Source: Sphingobacterium sp. UBA4616 (lineage in GTDB: Bacteria; Bacteroidota; Bacteroidia; Sphingobacteriales; Sphingobacteriaceae). From it: 45,479 nucleotides of DNA. The notes beneath the pieces were generated by a model, which saw only the letters and a list, made by a program, of their open reading frames with translations, was not told the DNA's origin and did no database searches. The translations under genes and the position numbers were made by a program. The DNA is taken from the NCBI GenBank assembly GCA_002386525.1, contig DGIS01000025.1, forward strand, positions 224,099 to 269,577. Direction: 5' to 3'. Shown here piece after piece: positions 26,534 to 34,778 of the stretch (position 1 is the first letter of the stretch; every line of letters starts with the position of its first letter).

Positions 26534-27121
26534 ATGAAATCACCAAAAGAGAAAATGATTGCCGGCCTTCCCTACCTTGATTCGGATGGACAGTTATTTA
26601 AAGATAGGCAATACGCCAAAGAAGAGCTTAAGCGATTTAACGATTCGGAACCTAAACAAATTAAATTTAGAAAACAGATTATTCAGAAACTATTTAACGC
26701 AACAGGACACCGTTTTTTTCTCGAGCCTCCCTTTCGTTGTGACTACGGCTATAATATTACTATTGGTGAAAACTTTTACAGCAATTATAATTGCACTATT
26801 TTAGACTGTGCTCCAGTTATTATCGGCGATAACGTACTGTTTGGACCTAATGTGAGCCTATTCACTGCTGGTCACCCCATTCATTTTGAAGCAAGAAATC
26901 AAGGCTGGGAATTTGCGCTGCCAATCGTTATCGAAGATAATGTGTGGATAGGTGGGCATGTTGTTGTCAATCCCGGCGTACGGATCGGAGGAAATTCGGT
27001 GATAGGCTCTGGATCAGTCGTTACTAAAGATATTCCATCAGACGTCATAGCGGCTGGTAATCCTTGCCGGATCCTTCGTCCGATAACTGAATCTGATCGA
27101 ATCAACTACGACGAAAGTTAG
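26534..27121 (+). CDS. sugar O-acetyltransferase (Maa/NodL/LacA type)
   Basis: A 195-residue left-handed beta-helix acetyltransferase that transfers acetyl from acetyl-CoA to a sugar hydroxyl. The N-terminal Mac domain starts KEKMIAGLPYLDSDGQL, hexapeptide repeats fill the middle, the catalytic histidine lies in FTAGHPIH and the CoA-binding end is VIGSGSVVTKDIPSDVIAAGNPCRILR. Full length for the family. It is divergent from the GT4 gene and has its own promoter. Acceptor unknown; the maltose/galactoside label is a family name only. Confidence 0.94.
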   Translation: MKSPKEKMIAGLPYLDSDGQLFKDRQYAKEELKRFNDSEPKQIKFRKQIIQKLFNATGHRFFLEPPFRCDYGYNITIGENFYSNYNCTILDCAPVIIGDNVLFGPNVSLFTAGHPIHFEARNQGWEFALPIVIEDNVWIGGHVVVNPGVRIGGNSVIGSGSVVTKDIPSDVIAAGNPCRILRPITESDRINYDES

Positions 27122-27189
27122 TAAAGTCACACATGCTGGATGGATCTGTAGCACCCTATTATCGTATTTACCAATCTTGGCGAATAAAA

Positions 27190-27591
27190 TTACTTTAGCG
27201 CTAATGAATAGGTAACAGTGGTATCATTTTGCTTTCCCGCAACAAAACCGTTCTTTTTCCAAAAGTGCTGTTGATCAAGGAGGGCTTCGGCTAGGATAAC
27301 TTTACCATTAAATGTTCTTATAAATCGTCTAGCATAGCCCAATAATGCCGTGCCTATCCCCTTCATTCTAAGATGTGGGGCAACGGCAAGAAAATGGATC
27401 ATGTAGTTATCGCCGAAAGAAATCAGGCTGAGAACACCAACGACATCATTTCCATCGTAGGCTGCAAAATGCGTGGCTTCAAAATCGCCATCTAGCATTA
27501 CTTCACCAAGCTTCCCCCCGGGAGAAAAGACTTCTTTTCGCAGTTTCCAAGTTCGGGCAGCAAAAACTTGTTCAATGTACCAATCCATCAT
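27190..27591 (-). CDS. GNAT family N-acetyltransferase
   Basis: A 133-residue single-domain acetyltransferase. The acetyl-CoA binding motif A is visible as AVAPHLRMKGIGTALLGYARR, and the C-terminal HFWKKNGFVAG strand is typical. The gene overlaps the end of nnr by 20 bp, so it is translationally coupled and in the same transcript. The acceptor is unknown; members of this size often modify small molecules or protein N-termini. Confidence 0.88.
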   Translation of the reverse strand: MMDWYIEQVFAARTWKLRKEVFSPGGKLGEVMLDGDFEATHFAAYDGNDVVGVLSLISFGDNYMIHFLAVAPHLRMKGIGTALLGYARRFIRTFNGKVILAEALLDQQHFWKKNGFVAGKQNDTTVTYSLALK

Positions 27592-29095
27592 AATCCTGTT
27601 CTATTGCAATCAATGCATTGGAAAGATGATTGATCGTGTCGGAAGGTAACAAAGAATAGACTCCAATCTTTTCTACCGCAATATCTGCTGCACGCCCATG
27701 GATATATACTCCCATAATTAAAGCTTGTTTGGAAGAATACCCCTGTCCAAGCAACGCTGTGATAATACCTGTCAGTATATCGCCACTGCCACCTGTCGCC
27801 ATTCCGACATTGCCTGTACTGTTGAAATAGAGCGCCCCATCGGGCATAACCATCATGCTATTGGCCCCTTTAACCAGTATATAAAATTGGTGTTTGAAGG
27901 CGAACTCTTTTACTTTTTCCATCTTTTCGAAATCATCCTTCCAAGGACCCAATATTCGACTAAGCTCTTTTGGATGTGGAGTCAATATACTGTCTGCCGG
28001 TACAAATGCCCAAAGATCAGGTTCGCAAGCAAGAATATTCAATGCATCGGCATCTAATACCAACGGGGTATTACTTTCGTTAGAAATAAATACCTTTAAG
28101 GCATCACTAGTATATTGCGTTGTACCCATACCGATACCGATGCCAATGGACTGATAACTCGTGATGCTGGGGATTTGGCTAATAAAATCCTGTTCAGGAT
28201 CTGTCAATACCATTGCTTCGGGTACAGCAGTCTGTAAGATGGTATTGCCAGAGGCGGGCACATATGCTGAGGCTAAACCGCATCCGGCGCGAAGGGCTGC
28301 TCGTAGTGCAAGCTGCACAGCTCCCATTTTACCCTTACTCCCGCCAATGATCAACGTATGACCAAATGTCCCTTTATGATCAAATTTCCGTCGCTTTCGA
28401 TAAAAAGAGGCGACAAGGAGCTGGTCAACATAAAAGAAATTAGTTTCTTTTTCGTCAATGGCCCGCCGACTGAGATTGATATCCAACACCTTAAAGTCTT
28501 TGACGTACCATTGGTTTTCTGGCAGTAGCAGGGCAAGCTTGGGCGCCTGAAAAGTAAACACAAAGTCTGCCCTAACAACTAGAGCTTCAAGCGGGGTATT
28601 TTTATCCGCGAGAAGCCCGGAAGGCATATCCACTGCGTAGATTTTTGCACCGCATCCATTTATACTAGAAATAATACCGTTCCATTCTGCTGTGAGTACT
28701 GTATTTAACCCGTAACCAAACAGGCAATCCAGTACGATTGCATTAGAAGGAATATCCACCTGCTCTTCGGGATTGATCTTTTGGATTAACTGGTTGAACA
28801 AACGCTTTTGATTAGCAAGATTGTCAGCGGAATACTCCTCCACATCGATGAGATAGACCTTTACCAATGCCTGCTCTTGATTCAATAAGCGAGCAAGCAC
28901 TAGACCATCACCACCATTGTTCCCTTTGCCACAAAAAATGTAAAAGGTTTCACACTCCATCCGGGGATGAAGTCTTTTAACTTCCTCAAAAACAACGGTT
29001 GCGGCACGCTCCATAAGATCCAGGCTGTTGATACCTTGATCCTTTAAAGTTTCGCCATCAATGCTCCTCATTTGCTGAGCGGATAGTATCTTCAT
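27572..29095 (-). CDS. nnr: bifunctional NAD(P)H-hydrate epimerase / ADP-dependent dehydratase
   Basis: Metabolite-repair enzyme of 507 residues that restores damaged NAD(P)H hydrates. The N-terminal half is the YjeF_N epimerase with FCGKGNNGGDGLVLARLL and AVDMPSGL. The C-terminal half is the carbohydrate-kinase-like dehydratase with LTPHPKELSRI, VLVKGANSM and the ADP-site GNVGMATGGSGDILTG. Both active regions look intact and the length is normal for the fused form (E. coli NnrDE). It is followed by an overlapping GNAT gene. Confidence 0.95.
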   Translation of the reverse strand: MKILSAQQMRSIDGETLKDQGINSLDLMERAATVVFEEVKRLHPRMECETFYIFCGKGNNGGDGLVLARLLNQEQALVKVYLIDVEEYSADNLANQKRLFNQLIQKINPEEQVDIPSNAIVLDCLFGYGLNTVLTAEWNGIISSINGCGAKIYAVDMPSGLLADKNTPLEALVVRADFVFTFQAPKLALLLPENQWYVKDFKVLDINLSRRAIDEKETNFFYVDQLLVASFYRKRRKFDHKGTFGHTLIIGGSKGKMGAVQLALRAALRAGCGLASAYVPASGNTILQTAVPEAMVLTDPEQDFISQIPSITSYQSIGIGIGMGTTQYTSDALKVFISNESNTPLVLDADALNILACEPDLWAFVPADSILTPHPKELSRILGPWKDDFEKMEKVKEFAFKHQFYILVKGANSMMVMPDGALYFNSTGNVGMATGGSGDILTGIITALLGQGYSSKQALIMGVYIHGRAADIAVEKIGVYSLLPSDTINHLSNALIAIEQDYDGLVH

Positions 29096-29230
29096 CGTTC
29101 TTCTTATTTTTATTGAAAGTAACTAATCCTGAGATCAAATAAAAATATCAGTATACTTTTTGGCAAAGGATAGTGATGCTCATGCAGTATGTCATGCCGA
29201 TCCAATGCTTTCGCTGTCAATGAGTGCTTT

Positions 29231-32200
29231 CTATTCACTTGCTGTGACCTGCTTCACTCCTCCGGTTCGTTTCAAGGTACCCCATGTATTTAATTCTCCT
29301 TTAATGGCTTTTCTGACCGACTTGAATAAAACGAAGTACATCAGTTGGCGCCAGAAAAAACGTTGTGGAAACAAATAAATTAAATTGACGAGCTTTTCTC
29401 CTTCCAACTTAAACGCAATAGCCGCAAAGAAAATATCGACGACAACAAAAAGGAAGTAATAGAACATCACCTGACCAAACCCCGTATGCAATGAAAACAG
29501 TCCTGCAATTCCTGTCCAGCTGATACCATTTACCTCACTTAGGGAGAAAAGACCGCTCACCAAGGAGAACAACATAAATATGTCGGCCAAAGGCGCAAAT
29601 AGCGGAAGTATGATCTGAAAGATCAGAATATTGGGCATTCCAACCATACCAAAATAGCCGTATCTAGGATTTAATAGGGTCTGTTTATTCTTCCAAAAAC
29701 TTTGCAATACACCAAAACTCCAGCGGAATCTTTGCTTAAAGAGCATGCCAACCGTATCTGGCGCTTCAGTGTACGCGATTGCTTCTGATGCATTACGAAC
29801 GATATAACCGGCTTTTAATATACGCATGGTTAAATCACAATCTTCCGCCAGGGTATCGGTTGTAAATCCACCCACCTCCAAAACAGCGGATTTACGAAAG
29901 GCGCCAATTGCTCCGGGCACTACCGATATCATATTGAGCAGATCAAAGGCTCGTCGATCCATATTCTGTGACGTGATGTACTCGATCGATTGCCAATGTG
30001 TCAAAATATTATGTACATTACCGACCTTCACACTTCCGGCAACAGCTGCAACCTGGTCCTTATTGAAATACTTCATCAATTGTTTTAATGCATCTGTCTT
30101 TAGTTGCGTATCGGCATCGATGCAGAGTACAAACTGCGCTTGGGATTGTTGGATACCATAGTTAAGCGCAGAAGCTTTGCCCCCATTTTGTTTTGTAAAC
30201 AGCCGTACTTTAGGGTGGTCGCCATACACCTTACTAACCAGCTCAAACGTTTTGTCTTTCGATCCGTCATCCACAAAAACCAATTCATAATCTGGATAAT
30301 CCAAATTCAAAAGACTTTGTATCGTAGCCAGTACGGTTATTTCTTCATTATAGGCAGGAATAATAACGCTAACCTTCTCCTGAGGATCAACTATCAATTG
30401 GAATCGTTCCTTTTTACTCCTTCGCTTTTGTCGGATTGCCAAATAAGCAATCATTACTGTTCTAAAAATTGCCAACACAATGGCAATGGAAAAGACCAGA
30501 TTAAGGAAGATATTACCATAAAACAAGGTTCCTAAAAACAAACGGTTGGAAGATCCGCTGAAACCTGAATCAGACGCATTTTTTACTGGAGGCATCAGTT
30601 CATCACGCTTTTTGCCCATTAAATCTCCAATCGTTGCAAATTTATAACCATGAGATTTGAAATAATGAATAATTCGTGGCAAGGCTGCAATAGTCGCTTC
30701 TCGATTGCCTCCGGCATCGTGCAATAGGATAATGTTTCCGTTATCGCGCTGTTTGACCACTTCATTATAGATCTCATCTGCGGTACGGCCGGGCAACCAG
30801 TCGTTCGGATCGATATATTCTCCGATATTGATGTAGTTTTCCTTCCTGCTCTGAGCTACCGGTAGAATTTCGGCAACGGTCTGTGGTTCGGCATCGGCAT
30901 TAAAAGGTGCGCGAAAAAGTATTGTACTGTGACCGGTTATGCATTCAATGATTTTTCGGGTTGCATTTAGTTCAAACTTGACCCTATTAGGTCCGATGGT
31001 GGACATATCAGGATGAAAAAAGGTATGATTCCCAATTTCATGTCCTTCCTGATATTCCCTACGAACCAAATCCATATTTTTCTCAGCCATCACGCCAACA
31101 AGGAAAAAAGCACCTGGTACATGTTCCTTTTTTAAAATATCCAATACTTGCGGTGTGTATGTTGGATCTGGACCATCATCAAATGTAAGAACTACCGTAT
31201 TGTCTCTTTCTCCAAAGCGTTTGATCACATAGTTGCTTGGCGTCTTTACATACTTCTGGTCTTTTACCATCAGCGTCGACGGGTCATAAGTGAAATTTGC
31301 TTCCCCAGGGGCGGGACTATTTACCAAATCCAAAATCTCCCCATCGCCAATATATTGAATTCCTCCAACAAGGATTTGTTGTATCTTTCCAAAATCAAAT
31401 GGATCTTTCTTTAAGCTTTCTTGACTTAATGATCTTGAAATAAAAGACCATAAACGGGCATCTTCACTACCCAAACGCCAAAGAGCAATACCGGCTAATC
31501 CCCAGTCATCTGCTTTACGGATGAGATTAAAATAGGTTGCTGCATCTGTGAAGTAAACATCGTGGTACATTCCTCCTCCGTCGGTATAACTAAAACTTAG
31601 ATTTGCCGATTCGGGATCAAAAGCAATCTTGGCATTGTAATTATGCGCCAAAATGACGGCATTATCATAAGTCAATGTCTGTCCAACCCTACCTTTAGGC
31701 CAATCATAGCCATAACATGCCAGCGCCAAAATTACCTTGTCCGCATCGACCTTACTGCAGAGCTCATCGAGATTTTTTTCGACCCATGCCTGATGGGAGA
31801 TAGCGCCTGCATTACTTTCAATGGAATGCTGATCATAGGCCATTAAGATAATGTAATCATTGTATTTCTGTAAGGCGATCGGGTCGTAATCATCATTTTC
31901 GGGCGAAATATCCTGCGACACAAGCAGCCCCTCGGTATGAAACACGGTATAAATGTGTGCCATAAAATCATTTAAGGTTTTCCGGTCGTCCAATTGTAAG
32001 TTTTCAAAATCAATATTTATTCCCCCAAAACCATTTCGCTTCACTTTTAACAGAATATCGTCTATAAAACGTTGTTGTTTTTCTGGATCAACTAAGATTG
32101 CTTTTACGGTTTGTCCGTCAAAATCGTTACCACTAAAATTTGAAATCTGTGCGATAGCTTTACGCTTATACTTATGAATAACCTTAAGCGCGGCAGTATC

Positions 32201-32653
32201 CGCTTTATCTACCACCGTATCCTGATTGGGTACTGTAAAAAATGACTCCATGGCGACCATATCCAAATGACCGATGTTGCGGCGTAAATCAGATAGGGAC
32301 TGCTCACGGACTTCGTTTGACCAGGAACTGACATAAAATCCCATATTGATCCTACTTTTTGAGCCAATATGTTTTAGATGCTTGAGATCACGATCGTGTT
32401 TGATCTTCTCCAATTCGGATTTTAAAATTGTAAATTCCTTGAATTGCTTTGATTTCTTTAATCTGGCAGTAGACTTTTCAGTCAACGGCGTGTTGGTATT
32501 AATTGTTGGAAACGGAGGAATCTGGATCTTACCCAATGTGTAAACGACACCGATAACACCAATGATCAAACCAATTACCAATGCCCTGCTCATCCATGAA
32601 AAAGCGTACCAGCGCTTTTTGCTTGACGTCTGAAAAATCTGTTTTTCTGACAT
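29231..32653 (-). CDS. GH18-like / NodB deacetylase / GT2 fusion protein for exopolysaccharide
   Basis: A 1140-residue inner-membrane protein with three catalytic-type modules. After a helix at residues 22-42, a GH18-like domain (about 100-405) has GINIDFENL with the catalytic Glu217. A CE4/NodB deacetylase (about 485-680) follows with TFDDGPD, HTFFHP and RAPF. A second helix region (705-740) leads to a GT2 synthase (from 760) with AYNEE, VDDGSKDKT, DAD, AEDCD and QRFRW, then several C-terminal helices. The topology places GH18 and deacetylase outside and GT2 in the cytoplasm, like PgaB and PgaC joined. It probably makes and modifies a beta-linked hexosamine polymer. Confidence 0.9.
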   Translation of the reverse strand: MSEKQIFQTSSKKRWYAFSWMSRALVIGLIIGVIGVVYTLGKIQIPPFPTINTNTPLTEKSTARLKKSKQFKEFTILKSELEKIKHDRDLKHLKHIGSKSRINMGFYVSSWSNEVREQSLSDLRRNIGHLDMVAMESFFTVPNQDTVVDKADTAALKVIHKYKRKAIAQISNFSGNDFDGQTVKAILVDPEKQQRFIDDILLKVKRNGFGGINIDFENLQLDDRKTLNDFMAHIYTVFHTEGLLVSQDISPENDDYDPIALQKYNDYIILMAYDQHSIESNAGAISHQAWVEKNLDELCSKVDADKVILALACYGYDWPKGRVGQTLTYDNAVILAHNYNAKIAFDPESANLSFSYTDGGGMYHDVYFTDAATYFNLIRKADDWGLAGIALWRLGSEDARLWSFISRSLSQESLKKDPFDFGKIQQILVGGIQYIGDGEILDLVNSPAPGEANFTYDPSTLMVKDQKYVKTPSNYVIKRFGERDNTVVLTFDDGPDPTYTPQVLDILKKEHVPGAFFLVGVMAEKNMDLVRREYQEGHEIGNHTFFHPDMSTIGPNRVKFELNATRKIIECITGHSTILFRAPFNADAEPQTVAEILPVAQSRKENYINIGEYIDPNDWLPGRTADEIYNEVVKQRDNGNIILLHDAGGNREATIAALPRIIHYFKSHGYKFATIGDLMGKKRDELMPPVKNASDSGFSGSSNRLFLGTLFYGNIFLNLVFSIAIVLAIFRTVMIAYLAIRQKRRSKKERFQLIVDPQEKVSVIIPAYNEEITVLATIQSLLNLDYPDYELVFVDDGSKDKTFELVSKVYGDHPKVRLFTKQNGGKASALNYGIQQSQAQFVLCIDADTQLKTDALKQLMKYFNKDQVAAVAGSVKVGNVHNILTHWQSIEYITSQNMDRRAFDLLNMISVVPGAIGAFRKSAVLEVGGFTTDTLAEDCDLTMRILKAGYIVRNASEAIAYTEAPDTVGMLFKQRFRWSFGVLQSFWKNKQTLLNPRYGYFGMVGMPNILIFQIILPLFAPLADIFMLFSLVSGLFSLSEVNGISWTGIAGLFSLHTGFGQVMFYYFLFVVVDIFFAAIAFKLEGEKLVNLIYLFPQRFFWRQLMYFVLFKSVRKAIKGELNTWGTLKRTGGVKQVTASE

Positions 32654-32811
32654 AACCGTATTCTTATTAACTTCGGCTAAGCTACATCAGAAAATGATCC
32701 AAAGGGCCAATCAATAGCTTAAAAATTTCTTAATTTTAAAGCTCCACTCCTCCCTCCATTTCCGCTTAAAATTAAGTATATTCGCTAGATTGCAATACAC
32801 TAAGTAGAAAT

Positions 32812-33651
32812 ATGAGGCCACTAGCTATACTCATTCCCTTGTTCTCTTGTCAGGTTTTCCTTGGTTGTGGACAGCCCAATATCACCGCATCGAAAACACA
32901 AGCTATCGATTCAGCATCCAAGGAAGCTATACGGACTGACGGAAACCAATTTATTGACCCCAATGGAATGACGGTCAAATCACGCTTTTTATTACCAGAA
33001 GGATTCAAAAGGTTGCAATACAAAGCTGATGCATTTGGGAATTTTCTTGAAAATCTTCCACTTTACCCTATCGATCAGGAGGTACATTATTACAATGGAA
33101 AGATTAAACGTAGACAAAATATCTACAATAGTGTTGTAAAACTGGACATAGGAAAACGAGATTTACATCAGTGTGCCGATGCAGTCATGCGGCTCAGGGC
33201 GGATTATTTATACGGACAAAAGCGCTATAAGGATATAAAATTCAACTTTCTCTCTGATGGCAAACCCCGAGCCTATACAAACTACGCAAAGGGAGACTAC
33301 TCCTACCTAACCTATTGGAAGTACTTGGAGTACATCTTCGCCTACGCTAATACCGCTTCGCTACACGACGAACTTCATCATGTAAACACTACCCAAGAAG
33401 TTAAAATTGGAGACACTTTCATTCAAAAAGGATCGCCTATTGGCCATGCAGTTATCGTTGTTGATCTGGCCAAGGATGATAGTGGGAAAACAATCGTGCT
33501 GCTCGCCCAAAGCTACATGCCAGCTCAAGATATACAAATTTTAAACAATTGGAACAATAGCAAACTCAGTCCCTGGTATGATATAGATCAAAACGTGATA
33601 AAAACTCCTGAATGGGCATTTTATCCGAAAAACCTAAAAACCTGGGAATAG
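32812..33651 (+). CDS. DUF4846 domain lipoprotein
   Basis: A 279-residue exported protein. The N-terminal hydrophobic segment ends in FLGCGQ, a plausible though non-ideal lipobox. The body matches the DUF4846 pattern as I know it: HQCADAVMRLRADYLYGQKRY, KFNFLSDGK, a DYSYLTYWKYLEYIFAYANTASL segment and a GHAVIVVDLA strand. Function unknown. It is divergent from the polysaccharide fusion gene (158 bp apart) and immediately precedes the truncated flavohemoglobin remnant. Confidence 0.88.
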   Translation: MRPLAILIPLFSCQVFLGCGQPNITASKTQAIDSASKEAIRTDGNQFIDPNGMTVKSRFLLPEGFKRLQYKADAFGNFLENLPLYPIDQEVHYYNGKIKRRQNIYNSVVKLDIGKRDLHQCADAVMRLRADYLYGQKRYKDIKFNFLSDGKPRAYTNYAKGDYSYLTYWKYLEYIFAYANTASLHDELHHVNTTQEVKIGDTFIQKGSPIGHAVIVVDLAKDDSGKTIVLLAQSYMPAQDIQILNNWNNSKLSPWYDIDQNVIKTPEWAFYPKNLKTWE

Positions 33652-33676
33652 CCTAAAGCGATCCGAATCGAACTAA

Positions 33677-34219
33677 ACTCTTTGGCTGGTTGCTAGCTCA
33701 ACACTTACTCCCGAAGGTATGGTGAGCAATTTTTTACACCAATACTTGGAGGTGGGCAAACAACTAGAACTCACAGCACCAACAGGTTCTTTTCTGCTAA
33801 TTGAGAATGAAAAACCGCATGTGTTTATTAGTGGCGGTGTTGGCCAGACTCCATTAATTGCCATGCTGGAACAGTTGGCTGACAAGAAAAAAGGGACACC
33901 TTTAACCTGGATCCACGGTTGTAGAAATCCGGATTTGCACGCATTTAAAGAAAGGATAAAAACATTGGAAAGCCAGCAGCAGCACATGATTAGTTTTTCT
34001 TTCTACGATGAGGCAGTAGATGTAGGTACGAATGCAATCGAGGGCTGGGTCGATCTGGCTAAGATAGACGCCGCTCATCTTCCACAGAAAGCAAACTATT
34101 ACCTTTGTGGCCCATCTGGCTTTATTAAAAAACACGTTCAATATTTAACCACTCAGGGTGTTGATATTGACAACATACATTTCGAGGAATTTCGCCCGGC
34201 ATCTTTGCAACTAAATTAA
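33677..34219 (+). pseudogene. hmp: 5'-truncated flavohemoglobin (nitric oxide dioxygenase) remnant
   Basis: An open stretch encoding about 180 residues, with the first usable ATG at 33719 (166 residues). It matches only the C-terminal reductase part of Hmp: GMVSNFLHQYLEVGKQLEL and APTGSF from the end of the FAD domain, then the NAD domain with ISGGVGQTPLIAML, HGCRNPDLHAF and YYLCGPSGF. Intact Hmp is about 400 residues. The N-terminal globin domain with the heme histidine and the first part of the FAD domain are missing, and a stop precedes codon 33677. Without the globin it cannot oxidise NO. It lies upstream of the broken rrf2 gene. Confidence 0.8.
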
Positions 34220-34240
34220 CAGCTGTACACCATCCCTTAA

Positions 34241-34278
34241 ATAGTCATCTCTAATTTTTAATCATTAGCGATGGCTAT
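34241..34278 (+). terminator. terminator after the hmp remnant
   Basis: Two 15-base arms (ATAGTCATCTCTAAT and ATTAGCGATGGCTAT) pair at 13 positions plus one G-U, with an 8-base loop, and are followed by TTTTTGATTTT. It lies between the hmp remnant and the rrf2 pseudogene. Confidence 0.65.
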
Positions 34279-34289
34279 TTTTGATTTTG

Positions 34290-34297
34290 TACATTTG
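34290..34297 (+). promoter_or_regulatory. -7 promoter box of the rrf2 pseudogene
   Basis: TACATTTG matches TAnnTTTG exactly and ends 19 bp before the ATG at 34317. This supports 34317 as the original start of the regulator gene. Confidence 0.5.
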
Positions 34298-34316
34298 CAA
34301 AAAAAGCAAGAAGATT

Positions 34317-34778
34317 ATGGGCATTTTTTCTAAAACTTGTGAATATGGAATACGGGCAGTTTTCTTTATCGCTCAAAGCTCTTAAGAGAATAAGCGTGTG
34401 GCCCTAAAAGAAATAGCTGAAAACATTCATTCTCCCGAAGCTTTTCTAGGTAAGATATTACAGAATCTAAGCAGAGCGGGTATTATTCGCTCCATGAAAC
34501 GGCCTGGTGGTGGATTCTACCTCGACCAGGGAGATATGTCTACGCCACTGTCTGAAGTCGTTAAAGCCATCGACGGTGAAAGCCTGTTTGTCGGCTGCGG
34601 CATGGGGCTTGAATTTTGTTCCGAACAGTATCCTTTCCCCCTACACCACGAGTTCAAGACCATACGCAATAACCTTTCGGAAATGCTTCAAAAAACGACC
34701 GTTGGCCAATTCAATGATGAGCTTATTAACGGAAAAATTCTATTGACTAAAATGCATATCCATCCGAATAAAACTTAA
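34317..34778 (+). pseudogene. Rrf2/NsrR-type regulator with an in-frame stop
   Basis: From the ATG at 34317 the frame reads a classical Rrf2 start (SKTCEYGIRAVFFIAQSS), then a TAA at 34383-34385, then continues without frameshift (ENKRVALKEIAENIHSPEAFLGKILQNLSRAGII) to a normal end at 34778. The stop falls in the winged-helix domain. The cluster-binding region reads GCGMGLEFCSEQYPFPLHHEF, whereas relatives usually have PCPLH, so the third cysteine is Phe. A GTG at 34398 could start a 126-residue fragment lacking the first helices. Neighbourhood with hmp suggests an ancestral NO sensor. A sequencing error at 34383 is possible. Confidence 0.8.

Noticed and set aside
33673..33987. 104-residue minus-strand ORF opposite the hmp remnant
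   Set aside because: Antisense to a stretch with strong flavohemoglobin reductase motifs.
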